Shown here in pieces: positions 53,933 to 64,000 of a stretch of 64,000 nt of DNA (position 1 is the stretch's first letter; each line of letters opens with the position of its first letter). The stretch spans positions 34,408 to 98,407 of the forward strand of contig SKCR01041853.1 in the NCBI GenBank assembly GCA_019454045.1, in the 5' to 3' direction. The notes under the pieces are model-generated. The model did no database searches, had not been told where the DNA came from, and was given only the letters and a program-made list of their open reading frames with translations. A program made the translations under genes and the position numbers. Origin of the DNA: Zanthoxylum bungeanum. Its lineage: Eukaryota > Streptophyta > Magnoliopsida > Sapindales > Rutaceae.

Positions 53933-54095
53933 GTGACTGAAATCTATATGTCAATGAGGTTTCAGTGTGGTTTTGGATGTCCGATTAAAGACATTCCCAT
54001 GTGCATTGCTTTTGAAGGGTCTATTCCAAAGGTAAGGTGGCAAAAAGAATTTTATCCCATTCAGTGCTTATGCCACCTTCTTAAACTTTGTCGCT

Positions 54096-54390
54096 CCAGT
54101 GGTTCCTGAAAAGAAAGAAAGAAAATCAGGAGGTCTCGTATGGTGCTTGACTTTGAATGGAAGTTTCATTCTGTCAAGCTTCTGGGCGATATCTCTGATC
54201 TGTACTCCCCAAAACAGTGATGTTTCTCGTGAAATCACTGGATCCAGTGGTTCCTGAAAAGAAAGAAAGAAAATCATGAGGTCTCGTATGGTGCTTGATT
54301 TTGAATGGAAGTTTCATTTTGTCAAGCTTCTGGGCGATATCTCTGATCTGTAATCCCTAAAACAGTGATGTTTCTCGTGAAATCACTGGA
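54096..54390 (-). repeat. 148-bp tandem duplication
   Basis: CCAGTGGTTCCTGAAAAGAA starts units at 54096 and 54244. The units differ at few bases. One (minus strand) reads DPVISRETSLFWGVQIRDIA and on; the other has a stop at the Trp position (LF then TAG), which ends the acidic frame at 54357. Confidence 0.85.
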
Positions 54391-55028
54391 TCTTCAATAT
54401 GGTTAGTCATTTGCTCCTCTATTTGTACATCTTCCTCCACCTTTTCTTCACAGATGCATTTTTGGATTTCCGCATTAAGCTCTTCATCTGTCATTTGTGA
54501 AATATATGCTCCATAAGTGTCAACCTGAGGATGTAAAGATATGTCTGATTTTATGTCTTCATCCTCTGTAGTCGATGTGACTGGCTCTGGTAAATCTTCT
54601 TCAAACATTTGTGCAATGAATGCTCCAAAATCTTTAACCGGAGGATGTAAAGATGTGTCTGTCTGTAAGCTTTTATCCTCTGTGATTGGTATGAACGGTT
54701 CGGGTAGCTCTTCTTCAAACATCATTGCAATGCATGCTCCAAGATCTTCATTGTGAGGATACAGAGTTTCATCCTCAATTTTTGTTGGTACAAACAGATC
54801 TGCTTTTTCATCTTCGTCAGAATCCGAATAATAAAAATCAAACAGAGGCTTTGCTGGTTTGGGCTCCTGAACTGATACCTCTAGTTCTTGATATTGCTCA
54901 GCCTCTTCCTCTGTTAAAGTGTCACCGTGAAATGCTTGGTACTTGAAGGCTTCGTCAGTTTCATCTGAAAATGTTTCTTGAGGTATGTAGCTCTGGTTTT
55001 CTGTTAATTGTCTCGTTTGATCCGTCAA
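54357..55028 (-). CDS. Acidic frame with internal repeats, unknown function
   Basis: About 220 residues, very rich in Glu and Asp (TLTEEEAEQYQELE, YYSDSDEDEKAD). Three repeats of about 38 residues show the core G-A-x-I-A-x-M-F-E-E-(E/D)-LPEP: LGACIAMMFEEELPEP, FGAFIAQMFEEDLPEP and a decayed YGAYISQMTDEEL. There is no ATG at its upstream edge, and the gag-like frame at 55025 abuts it with a frame change, so both were probably one gag-like protein. I know no family for it. It is not present in LOG1. Confidence 0.55.
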   Translation of the reverse strand: MTDQTRQLTENQSYIPQETFSDETDEAFKYQAFHGDTLTEEEAEQYQELEVSVQEPKPAKPLFDFYYSDSDEDEKADLFVPTKIEDETLYPHNEDLGACIAMMFEEELPEPFIPITEDKSLQTDTSLHPPVKDFGAFIAQMFEEDLPEPVTSTTEDEDIKSDISLHPQVDTYGAYISQMTDEELNAEIQKCICEEKVEEDVQIEEQMTNHIEDPVISRETSLF

Positions 55029-55495
55029 TCTATGAATGAATGATGATTGTCTCTGAATACTTTCAAGTTGAATATTTCAAGCATTGTATCCAACTGTTCG
55101 TCTTGTTTCTTGAACCAATCTTTGAGCATGTCAACCATCTGATCTTCCTCTGATGGTTCTGGTTCTTGATGAAAATCGTAGGTAGATGGTGGATAAGATG
55201 GAAGATGTGGTTCTGTGAAATATGTTGGCTCTTCGTACCTTGATTGATTCTGATAATTCTGCCACTCTGAAATGTATATGCATTGATCGCTCGTGTAGTT
55301 ACCATCGCATATCACACATATCCACATTGCGTTCTGATGAGCAAATGTAGTATTGCTTGGTTCTGACATCCAGTGATAATTAGGCTGGACAACAGGCCTC
55401 AGAAAATCGGACTGTTGCTCCCTGATTTGGGGTGTATCTTCTTCTAGTAAAGCTCGTAATCTTTCTATCTCCCAATAAAGATCAATGTCAACCAC
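55025..55495 (-). CDS. Gag-like frame of the LOG2 element
   Basis: Opens just after the leader without ATG (first codon GTG; first in-frame ATG near 55369). CVICDGNYTSDQC resembles the Cys/His segment in Athila gag (C-x2-C-G-x-N-H-x4-C) with His replaced by Tyr. KDWFKKQDEQLDTMLEIF parallels KEWFAEMFKKQEAKYDAMF of the LOG1 element. The main capsid domain is missing, so it is the C-terminal part of gag at most. Confidence 0.6.
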   Translation of the reverse strand: MVDIDLYWEIERLRALLEEDTPQIREQQSDFLRPVVQPNYHWMSEPSNTTFAHQNAMWICVICDGNYTSDQCIYISEWQNYQNQSRYEEPTYFTEPHLPSYPPSTYDFHQEPEPSEEDQMVDMLKDWFKKQDEQLDTMLEIFNLKVFRDNHHSFID

Positions 55496-55593
55496 CTTAA
55501 AATTAAAAGAAGGAAATAAAAATTACAGATAAAAAGAAAATTAGATACAAGTAAATTAGATAACTTCAAAATTAATAACTCAAGAAAATTAAG

Positions 55594-55611
55594 TCCCCAG
55601 CAACGGCGCCA
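55594..55611 (-). other. LOG2 element primer-binding site, tRNA-Asp
   Basis: On the minus strand TGGCGCCGTTGCTGGGGA, one base off the usual site, 6 bases from the LTR. Confidence 0.92.
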
Positions 55612-55617
55612 AAAACT

Positions 55618-57452
55618 TGACCGGTGCGTAATCACACACGTATAACGTATCGTTCAAGTAATATAAAAATATTGATCACACGAGAACTTAATTCCTACTG
55701 TTGTTATTAATTATTGATACTATTTATTTACAAGTATCTAACTAAGGGAGAAGAGAATGATTGCTTTTGGTTGGTTGAATGTGGATTTGCTTAAATAAAA
55801 CAAACAACAAAAAATACTAAGAAAAATAAATAAAAGACACAAAGATCTAGGGTTGTGATTCCACACAATATTATCTTAAAGATGAATTGATTCTCTTATA
55901 TATGTGTAATAAGTCAGTTTGCTAACCTGGAACACGAAGATATGCAAAAGCCTATGTCGATGGTCAGACGCAAATACCCAAATAACCCAATTAATAATAT
56001 GTCGATGTTAACCAAGTTACCTGAATTCATTAAGTTCAAGTTCCAAAAGTGGCTACCCCCGCCCGACAGGTATATGTCTATCCTGTAAGAAAATCTATTA
56101 ATTGGTTATCTATCTTCAAGGAAGATCGTGGGCTATTGAATCTAAAGCTGAAACCTGAAATCCCTTCGTCAAGTTCATTTTAAGTTTACCAAATCAATCT
56201 TATTAATGGCCAATTAATAAGAAGCATTAAGCTTAAGACTCAATAAACAAACTAAAGAATTACCCATAAAAATAAAATCAATTATTAAGTGTGTGGATAT
56301 TGTGTTTCATCACTTCCCTAGAATAAAAATAAAATACTGGGGGTTGGGGGATCCACCTTTACTATTTCTAATTTATAAATCTCCTTTATTATAACATAGA
56401 AATTATCAGTGATATTACCAACCGACCATATAGGCGGTATCCTCATTAAGTCAGATTTTCAATGAAGTCCAACCGACCATAAAGGTGGTGTTATCATTTG
56501 TCCATAAACCAGCCATATAGGCGGTAATCATCTGTCACCTAAAGACCGGCCATATAGGCGGTGTCACATTATGTCAAATAAATAAAACCAGCCATTCAGG
56601 CGGTAATCCTTTAATTTAAATTATAATTTTCATATTATAATTAATGGAGATTGATCTAAACTAAAATAATAAAAGCTTCACCCTTCCCCCCAGTGGAAAT
56701 CTAACTACAAAACATAAATGAAAAGAAAAGAAAAGAAACTATTACTATTACTGAAAATAAAAATACATAATTTAAATTACAAAAAATAAACAATCAAGAT
56801 GCAATCCTTAAATTCCTTACAAAAACCTAGGGAAAGCATGAGAATTACAAATGAAATGGCTTGGTATTTATAGGAAAATCTAAAGGCTTCCACCAATTTC
56901 TCCACCAATTGCTCTACCAAACACTCCACCAAACACTCCACAAAATTCTCCTCCAAACACTCCACCAAACATGCCACAAGACACTCCACAAAACACTCCA
57001 CCAAACATGCAAGCATGTTTTGTGGAAGTTTGACAATTGTAAATTGTCATTTTCCAATTTTTTATTTTTTGATAATGACTTTATTAATTACACAAAATAC
57101 ATTGTATTATTCGTTAATTTCGGTCTTGAAAACTTAGGCATTCGAAAATATTTAAAATTTCAAAATTGTAGATCTTTGAGTCTTCTTCAATCTGAAACTT
57201 GAATTAGCTCAATCGGATATCAGATGAAAATGTTATGGCCAAAATACCAAACTTGCGCAAAACTGAAATTTTGGACTGCACTTTTTTCTCCGGATTTCAT
57301 CGTTTTAGCCCCGAGTTGATTCCATTAAGTCCCAATATTATTTTTATTTGTAAAATAAACAAAAACACATCAAAACGTTCATAAAACTCGAGAAACTATA
57401 CAAAATATTAGGTTAAATGAGTGAGAAATAGTGATATAATTACCACTCATCA
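55618..57452 (-). repeat. LOG2 element 5' LTR
   Basis: TGACCGGTG...CACTCATCA on the plus strand. A minus-strand TATA box (TATAAATA) is at 56865-56872. Five hairpin motifs lie downstream of it. 56885-57020 is a minisatellite of 12-14-base units (CCACCAAACACT), upstream of the TATA box in the element's sense. No G-box cluster. Confidence 0.92.
56421..56604 (-). repeat. Five hairpin-motif copies in the LOG2 LTR
   Basis: At 56421-56438, 56472-56489, 56508-56525, 56545-56562 and 56587-56604. On the minus strand all fit ACC-RCC-N5-GGY-Y-GGT. The copy at 56472 has A in the fourth place and T opposite, keeping the pair. The others have G with C or T. Confidence 0.72.
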
Positions 57453-58751
57453 AAAGTGGCGTTCCTGAATGTTTTCTTCGAATGAGAGATCCGTTGTGGT
57501 TTCTTTGTTTGAAGATTTCATTCTAGAATAGCCCTAAAGTTTGTATTCTGTTATGATCACATTTTGATATACTAGCTTATAGAGCCTATTGTAGACTCAA
57601 ATAAGCTTTCCAAAAATCTGTGTTCTCTAATTTTGATACAGTCAGATTGTCTGATTTTATCAAAGTATAGAGAATACATATACGATAGTAATGTCAGTGG
57701 GAGCGTACAAATTTCTTTCTAGTGTTATATATCCTAACGACATTATCATTATTAATGTAATAATGAAATGTTTGTGAGGTAAAAGGTTTACCTAAGTCTT
57801 CTTTTCTCTGTGAAAGCAGTGAGAGTAGTCTCTGTTATATTTGATATAAAGTTTCATTTATGATATAAAACTAAGAGACTTGTGAGAAACTCCCAATAGT
57901 CGTACATTAGATATGATCTAATAAATGACACATCGAAACTAACTGTTTGACAGTTAGTATAACTGTTTGACAGTTAGTGTGTGTTTCTAGTATATAGTAT
58001 TAATCTTTCGTAAATGATGATTCCTTTGTCGAAAGAGAAATTGATTAGAATGTCTGGTCAATCGGATGCATCATATGATGATAGCATAATGAATATTGTA
58101 TTATGTATGATTAAAGATATCAATTTAATTGTAATTGTCACCAGTTATTTTGATATGCTGCAGACCATATGATGTGTCTTGAAACATGTTCTTTATTATC
58201 CTTGAGATATTAAGAACAAGTTTCTTATTCATGGAGAATATAATCCGCAACCATTAGGGTCAGATTAGTTTTAAGTCTAATTATGACATTAGATGGTCTA
58301 TGTCATATAAAGTCAGAAAAGATGCAGTGAGATTGTCACGGTTGATTCTACTATATTAGTGGAATTCGTTGCAACTTATGAAGTATTGACTTATGAAGTT
58401 GCATAGTGACCTTATAGATTAGAAGTTTTGATATTAGTGTTGAGTTTGCGGTTGTCTGCAAAGTATTTTGGATTTGATCATTAAATACATAGACAACTTA
58501 GAAGTTATAGCACAATATTGATATAGCATATGTGTCATATTGATGTAGAACTTGAGTTCTACAAAATATGAAAGATGTTGGCTAAGGAAAATAATTGGGT
58601 TTGTTGGACAGACTCAATTTATTAAAGTGGGCTTACTTGTTGTTGCCTAACTCTTGAGTGCTAAGTGAGCTCTTGAGGGCCATGAGTATGATATACACAT
58701 TGTGATTCTTATATGATACTGTGGATTGGCACTAGAGCAAGTGTGAGAAAT
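57453..58751 (+). mobile_element. Element H copy 2, untranslated interior (right part)
   Basis: Aligns with 1-1127 and 11199-11342. It shows the about 30 bases deleted beside the C1 insertion in copy 1 (CTAAGGAAAATAATTGGGTT). It ends with a decayed polypurine tract, AGCAAGTGTGAGAAAT (58736-58751). No gene. Confidence 0.8.
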
Positions 58752-61294
58752 TGTTAGGGTTGGTGCTTAGAGTGCCAATTCGGATCGTATTTATGTCTGA
58801 TTCATGAATACGATCAATGTATTTTTCCATAATATTACTTATTTAGTGGTAGCACCTCTTGTCTTTTATACACATATTCGATCTAATTACGATTAGATAT
58901 CTAATTATGATTAGATTGAAACTAAATCTGATTTAGTGATACGTGTATATTAGATAAAGACCCTAGGATTTACAATGTAGTACGCAGTTACAACGTAGTT
59001 TGTAATTGACATTGGGAAGCTTCACTATAAGTTGTATACCCTTAAATAAAGTTTCTGGTCAAGATTTACTAACACGGGTCGGTAAGTAAAATCTGCAGAG
59101 ACCAGTACATGTCGTATATCATGACTTGGTCCGATGGTTTATCCCAATGAACCATGAGTCTCGGGAGACTCGTATAGACATGTAGGTGTTTATTTGAGAA
59201 ACACTGAACGACTCACTGAAGATTTCCTAATAAATGGTACACCAATAACAATATGAATCTTCTCGAGTTGAGCGAGCATAGTGGTCCTTCGACTTGAGAT
59301 ACCACTGTGGATATATGAGTTATCCTCCACACTTTGATGGCAGTCATGTCACCGATCTATTTAGATCAGACCTCCGCCAGTTCTTTGGGTGTGGACTGAT
59401 GCTCATGATATCCTGTGCGTATCAAGATAGAATCTGTCAGTCCTGTGTACAGGGCATAGGCATCATGCACGTGTTTGCGATCTAGTAAATCCATGGCTGT
59501 GGTATAACTTCATAATCAAGTTCCGAGTGTTATTTAGAGATTGTAAATTTGAAAGTCGACTATATTATACCGTAAGGATTTGACGTTCTTATTTATATCC
59601 TAGGTATAATATGGATAGCCTGTGATGGAGGGATTATACGTATGCAATGATCTCAACTTGGATAGTTTAGCGAGATTATTTGTGGTCATCATAATTCATG
59701 AGTGGGTGAATTATGGACATGAAATTGGATTTTGTGAAGGATAAACCTAAACTTAGAGAGTCCCACAATATGAAGTGTACTTGTTGAGCACTTGGACAAC
59801 ACGTTATGAATAATACAGATTATTCATAATACTTCATCGGATTAAATGAGTTAATTCGAATTGTTAAAACGGTTAAACGAAAACACATGCATATGGACAT
59901 TTTTGGTCAATCGTAATTATTGTGTATTTGTATTTGATACATAATTTGATTAGATACACATTAATTAATTGTCAAATGAGATTTTGACACATGGCATTAA
60001 TATATGTATTTGTTATTTAATGTAAATAAAAATACATATATATAATAATTATTATATTAATTAATTATTTAGATATTTAAATGTTAAATATTTGAATAGT
60101 TAAATAATATCCATATTACATAAATGTTATACAATATGTTTAATTATTATTGATACATGTGGCATGTTTTAATTAAACTTTAAGTTTGAAAATTTGATTT
60201 GTCAAAGTTAAAGCTTATCTTATCTTATCTTTAATTTAATTGAATTAAATAAGGAAATTGACCAAAATACCCCTTAAAAGTCGATCATGGGTTGAATTTA
60301 AAGTTGAAAATTTTGTTTTCTTCATTCATCATCCTCCATGGCCGAATTTAGTCTTCCAAATACCTCTCAAATTCTACTTGATGATTCAAGGAAGAAGAAA
60401 GTGAAAATTCAAGAAAAGCTTAAGGAAAAGTTGAAGATTAAGAGGTAATCTTTAATATTCTTAAGTTTAGGAAATTAGTTTCTTGTTCTTGAATTAATAG
60501 AATGGTTCTAGGGTTTACTTACTTCTTAGAATTTGGGGCTTTTGGATTTGGAGAATGGATTTGAAGGCTTATTGCATGTGTGAAGTTGTATTGAATGATA
60601 TTAGTGTAATAATTGTTCAATTTGTTCATTTGATTATATGTTGTCATTCTAGAGTGTTATGAATACTCTTTTAATGCCTAGATTTGTTCTTGGGTGCTTC
60701 ACTGGTGGTGGCTTGGATTAATGTTATGATTAATTGGATTAATATTGAGAAAGTTGGATTAAAGCATGAAAAATTGACATTTTTGGTTTCTGGATCCAAT
60801 CTGGAAATTCTGGGTTTATGGTGATGAAAATTATGTCATATAAATGTATTTTATGTGTTTTGGGTGTTGGAACAATTTTCGGAAATTGTTTCGAAGTTGA
60901 AATAAGCGAAAACGGCGAAAAACTGCGTTACCGGGTGACTTTTGAGCCAACCGGGTGACGGCTGCCCAAACAGTGAATTGGTCGTTGTTCGGGCAGCCCA
61001 TGAATTGCCCTAACACTATTGGGACTGACCTGGGTAGCCTTAATGTGCATTGGTTAGTCGGTTCGGTCGAAAATGTGTTTTATGCCATTTTGCGGAAAAA
61101 TATTTTCGTAAACTTTTCGCGACGTTTCTTAGTTATTTATGTCGTTATTTGATAACCAATAAATACGTTTAGGTGAAATATGAATGAATTATTCATATTT
61201 GATATTGAATAATTGATTCGGTAATTTAAAAAGTTTTAAAATTATGATTTCGTCCGAACAACGCTTCCGCTGCGCTCGCGTCAAAACCCCAACA
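58752..61294 (+). repeat. H copy 2 3' LTR
   Basis: TGTTAGGG...CCCCAACA, partner of 11343-13837. It lacks coding frames with any family signal. Confidence 0.9.
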
Positions 61295-61382
61295 TATACT
61301 TGAGAAACTAGAATTGAAGAATCAAATCTAGGTAACATACTCTTAGGCCTTTTCTTATGTTTGTGCAGCATGAAGCACTTAG
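61295..61382. other. Short unassigned stretch
   Basis: 88 bases between the H LTR and a 227-base repeat. I see nothing in it that I can name. Confidence 0.4.
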
Positions 61383-61609
61383 TGATAAGAACCTGCTTGG
61401 AACAAGCCAAACAAACCTCTCCACGTGTTCTAAGCCCCAAGAACCGCGAATCTTGATTTTTGTAAGAACAAAATCCTTCTAAGATCAAGTTCAACCCTTA
61501 AGGAACCTTGCCCTTAAGAACCTTTCTTTATTTCTTTGGAGAATCTTGAACAGCGATACAGCGCCACAACGCTTGCCACACGTTGATAAGATTTTGTTCC
61601 GTAGAACCA
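61383..61609 (-). repeat. 227-bp short LTR, left copy
   Basis: TGATAAGAACCTG...CCGTAGAACCA on the plus strand, the same length and about 90% the same as 63560-63786. No primer site adjoins it, so it would be the 3' LTR of a minus-strand element whose 5' LTR is at 63560. The 5-base flanks do not match (CTTAG and AGGAA). Confidence 0.65.
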
Positions 61610-61614
61610 ATAAA

Positions 61615-62749
61615 GAATAGCTTACTATTCTGTTAGATTTCGTGTCATTTAATGTATTTGTAGCATCAGAAGCACACGGGAATGCAGAACACAACATCTA
61701 GAAAAATAGCCTAGCGTCGCGACCCCCACACAAATTCCCGCCATAGTGAATTCCTGAAAGTTTGGTGCCGCGACGCCCCGCAAAGCCCATAAACACCAAT
61801 TTTTAGGGTCTTACATGCACAAAGACTCCAAGACTTTATTATAAATACATAAGCTCGTCCAAAACCCAAAAGAGGAGGCTAATACATAACACAAAACACA
61901 TTTTTTAGAGAGATCCAAGGAGGAGGATCGAAGAGCGACAAGAGGAGACGAATGCGGTGACGTCTGAAGAGGAAGTGATTCAATTCAGGTTTTATCATCT
62001 AGTTTTCTTCTTTAAACTCTAATGATTTCCATTATGTTCAAGACCCTATTGTCATTATTTTTATCTTTAGTCATAAACTAACTCCATAATTCTAGAGGAT
62101 GATGTAACTAATGCTTGAACCTATGTATTATTTGCCAATTTGATTATTATGAAGTTTTATTTAAGTTTATTTGTATTCTTGTGTGTTTAATGCTTCTTGT
62201 TTGTTGGCCAAAAATTGAGATGATGTATGTTTAGAATCTATCGCTCGGGAGAGATGGATTTTGAATAGGATTTAGAGAATATAACCTAGAAGTTTTATAG
62301 AGTTCGGGAGAATCTATAGTTCCTTTGAAGTCGTTAATACAGAATCACAGAACGTAATGAATTATTGATTACTAGATTTTATAGGGATATTGAAGTCTAT
62401 AATTAATAATCTTTCACTATTGCTCGGGAGAGAGAGTGAATACTTTAAGATTCTTGATTTATAAACAATGCAACTGAATAATAATTGAATGGCATAACAA
62501 ATACATATGGGATAACTAGGTGAAATCAGACTCTAGAATCTCTCTCGTATTGGTTTCTCCTACTTAATTATTTTCATATCTTAGTTATTTAGTTTAATCT
62601 TAATTAATTGTTTTCTAAATAAAATTAGGTTGACTAATTATAGTACTTAGTGTGAGTTGAACACAATCCCTGTGGGTTCGACACTCTTAACTCATCTTTA
62701 CTAAAACTTGACACCGTACACTTACGGTACGATATAAAATATCGCAACA
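61615..62749 (+). repeat. B-family LTR (start lost or diverged)
   Basis: From about TAGCTTACTATT it follows the B2 LTR: TTTCGTGTCATTTAATG, TTATAAATACATAAGCTCG, CCAAGGAGGAGGATCGAAG, and so on to ATATCGCAACA. No primer site follows, so it is a solo or truncated LTR. GCGTCGCGACC and GCCGCGACGCC occur near 61713-61775. Confidence 0.75.
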
Positions 62750-62915
62750 CATACTTCCCAATTGCAAAACTTACCACAATCTGCTTATCAACCTCGAACT
62801 CTTTAAAATCACTTATCCATTTATAAGGTCTATCAAGAGGTATCAATGGTAATTTCAATTTTTCCACAAGGGTAGTACTAGCTAAATTTGTGTGATTCCC
62901 TCTTTTAATAATCAT
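62750..62915 (-). pseudogene. Ty3/gypsy protease fragment
   Basis: The minus strand reads TNLASTTLVEKLKLPLIP, RPYKWISDFKEFEV and DKQIVVSFAIGKY, the segment after the catalytic site in chromovirus-type aspartic proteases. It is cut off by the B LTR at 62749. It probably belongs to the short-LTR element whose primer site is at 63544. That element has lost its gag. Confidence 0.7.
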
Positions 62916-63543
62916 ATTACATATTTTATTATTGATAAGACATCTCGTGCGAAAGATAATGCCCTTTTGTCCATACGATTATGTATATAAATCAACCCAT
63001 TACTTGAAAGACACCAATAATGATTAAAGACTCAAAGAATCACTAAGAAAATATGAAAAGAAACGCAAAGAAACTGACTAAAAAAAACACCAAAAGCAAA
63101 ACAAAACACAAACTGAACTGAAATTGGACAGAAATCGTAACTATTGTTTGAAAGAGATGTTGAGACTCAAAATGTAAACAGACAGAGTGGGGCCAATCAC
63201 AAACAAATTCCTCTCCTCGATTACGTATAAATAGATATATTATGGCTCTCGTAACTCTTTTAAATCAAAAGTTACAGCCTTCTTAAATTCAGTGCGCGGT
63301 TAAAAAATTCTGACCGACTGATCCGAAAATTACATACAAATTCAACTCAAATTGACTCAGAAATTCCATGAAGTGAAACCTATATGCTATTACCATGAAA
63401 GAACATTATAATAACATCCAATATGCAGTCATAAACATTAAAAACACAAAGAAAATGAAAAAAAATGAAATTAGACTCGAAAAAAGAAATATAAAGACTT
63501 CATAAAATGATAAAAATACAGAAAATCTTGACCTTGGAACCCT
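62916..63543 (-). other. Interior of the short-LTR element
   Basis: AT-rich, without a supported frame. It lies between the primer site and the protease fragment, where gag should be. Confidence 0.5.
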
Positions 63544-63557
63544 GAGCTCTGATACCA
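63544..63557 (-). other. Primer-binding site, initiator Met tRNA
   Basis: On the minus strand TGGTATCAGAGCTC, two bases from the LTR at 63560. The site is used by both Copia elements and chromoviruses. Confidence 0.88.
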
Positions 63558-63559
63558 AA

Positions 63560-63786
63560 TGATAAGAACCTGCCTGGAACAAGCCAAGCAAACCCCTCCA
63601 CGTGTTTTAAGCCCCAAAAACTGCAAATCTTGATTTTTGTAAGAATAAAATCCTTCCAAGATCAAGTTCAACCTTTAAGGAACCTTGCCCTTAAGAACCT
63701 TTCTTTATTTCTTTGGAGAATCTTGAACAACGATACAACACCACAACGTTTGCCACATGTTGATAAGCTTTTGTTCCGTAGAACCA
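63560..63786 (-). repeat. 227-bp short LTR, right copy (5' LTR)
   Basis: On the minus strand TGGTTCTACGG...TTCTTATCA, followed by the primer site. It sits inside a SIRE-like gag that resumes at 63787. The short length fits a Reina-type chromovirus, consistent with the nearby protease. Confidence 0.75.
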
Positions 63787-64000
63787 AGGAAGAATCCATT
63801 CCTTCAAGCTTTTGTTGTGAATCATGAGAAACTTCCTTCGCGATCTTCATCATTATGGTTTTGGGCTTTCTATATCCAGTAAGCTTTTTCTTATACACCT
63901 GCAATTTTCTTACGAGGTCCTCCAATTTAAGTTGATCTAAGTCACTGTTTTCCTTGATGGCAGTGATCTTAGGTAGGAACTTGTCACACAGAGATCTAAG
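63787..64000 (-). pseudogene. SIRE-like Copia gag fragment, runs off the window
   Basis: The minus strand reads LRSLCDKFLPKITAIKENSD and LDQLKLEDLVRKLQVYKKKL, then the linker EVSHDSQQKLEGMDSS, where the short LTR interrupts it. It parallels the fragment at 40284-40790 (IRSLPKECR, LKLDDLVGKLIEYE). Within the window the piece is open. The rest lies to the right. Confidence 0.75.

Larger units (their letters stand above)
50736..57452 (-). mobile_element. Second LOG-carrying Athila-like element (LOG2 element), minus strand
   Basis: LTRs at 55618-57452 (5') and 50736-51436 (3', internally deleted), tRNA-Asp primer site, two gag-like frames, post-pol motif, LOG gene, 3' region and polypurine tract. 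The TSD is AAAGT at 50731-50735 and 57453-57457. It sits in H copy 2, and the unfilled site is visible at 1-20 of the window. It lacks protease, RT and integrase. Its 3' half parallels LOG1; its 5' half does not. Confidence 0.93.

Noticed and set aside
56777..57202. Frames on both strands with peptide repeats (for example LVECLVECLVE).
   Set aside because: They translate the 12-14-base minisatellite in the LOG2 LTR.
61383..63786. One clean short-LTR element spanning both 227-bp copies.
   Set aside because: The 5-base flanks do not match and a B-type LTR replaces much of the interior, so I list the parts separately.

Overview
This is plant nuclear DNA, most likely from a eudicot. It is a block of nested LTR retrotransposons. 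I find no ordinary single-copy host gene, no rRNA and no tRNA gene. Every coding stretch is a retrotransposon gene or cargo inside one. The evidence is paired LTRs with target-site duplications (TSDs), tRNA primer-binding sites (initiator Met, Asp and the Ogre-type Arg site), polypurine tracts, and gag, protease, integrase and reverse-transcriptase motifs of plant Copia and Ty3/gypsy families.

Layout. 1-1127 and 11199-13837: 3' end of a Copia-like element ('H', copy 1), interrupted by a degenerate minus-strand Copia element (1128-11198). 13838-14647 and 40284-about 40790: two halves of a degenerate SIRE-like Copia gag, split by an Athila-like element 'B1' (14648-40278, TSD CCAAT). Inside B1 lie a hAT-type MITE (16071-16385), a complete Athila-like element carrying a LOG-like gene ('LOG1', 17484-27559, TSD ATTGT), and, within its right LTR, a block (30883-40165) made of a rearranged sister element 'B2', an unassigned LTR-like sequence and a nested solo H LTR. 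40791-45060: Ogre-like LTR with leader. 45060-45850: a 47-bp minisatellite. 45851-48134: truncated relative of LOG1 ('E3'). 48135-50735 and 57453-61294: second H copy, interrupted by a second LOG-carrying element ('LOG2', minus strand, 50736-57452, TSD AAAGT). 61295-64000: short-LTR chromovirus-like remnant, a B-type LTR and another SIRE-like gag piece.

Main result. Two separately inserted, differently organised Athila-like retrotransposons carry an intronless copy of a LONELY GUY-type cytokinin-activating enzyme gene. It lies downstream of pol, between two conserved non-coding motifs, where Athila elements carry their env-like frame. The copies share their 5' leader and surroundings, so one ancestral capture is likely. 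In the first 121 codons, silent differences outnumber replacements well beyond neutral expectation, so the frame was probably under constraint while the lineage amplified. Both present copies are broken, one by a frameshift and one by a stop codon. LOG1's LTR promoter has nine CACGTG G-boxes upstream of a TATA box. The transcribed part of the LTRs in LOG1, E3 and LOG2 carries 3 to 5 copies of a short hairpin motif with compensatory changes, which I do not recognise as described.

None of these elements looks autonomous. LOG1 keeps gag and protease but has lost reverse transcriptase, RNase H and the integrase core. LOG2 keeps only gag-like fragments and LOG. B1 and B2 keep gag, or gag plus protease. 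Their spread must have relied on proteins supplied by relatives elsewhere. All counts and alignments here were made by eye.
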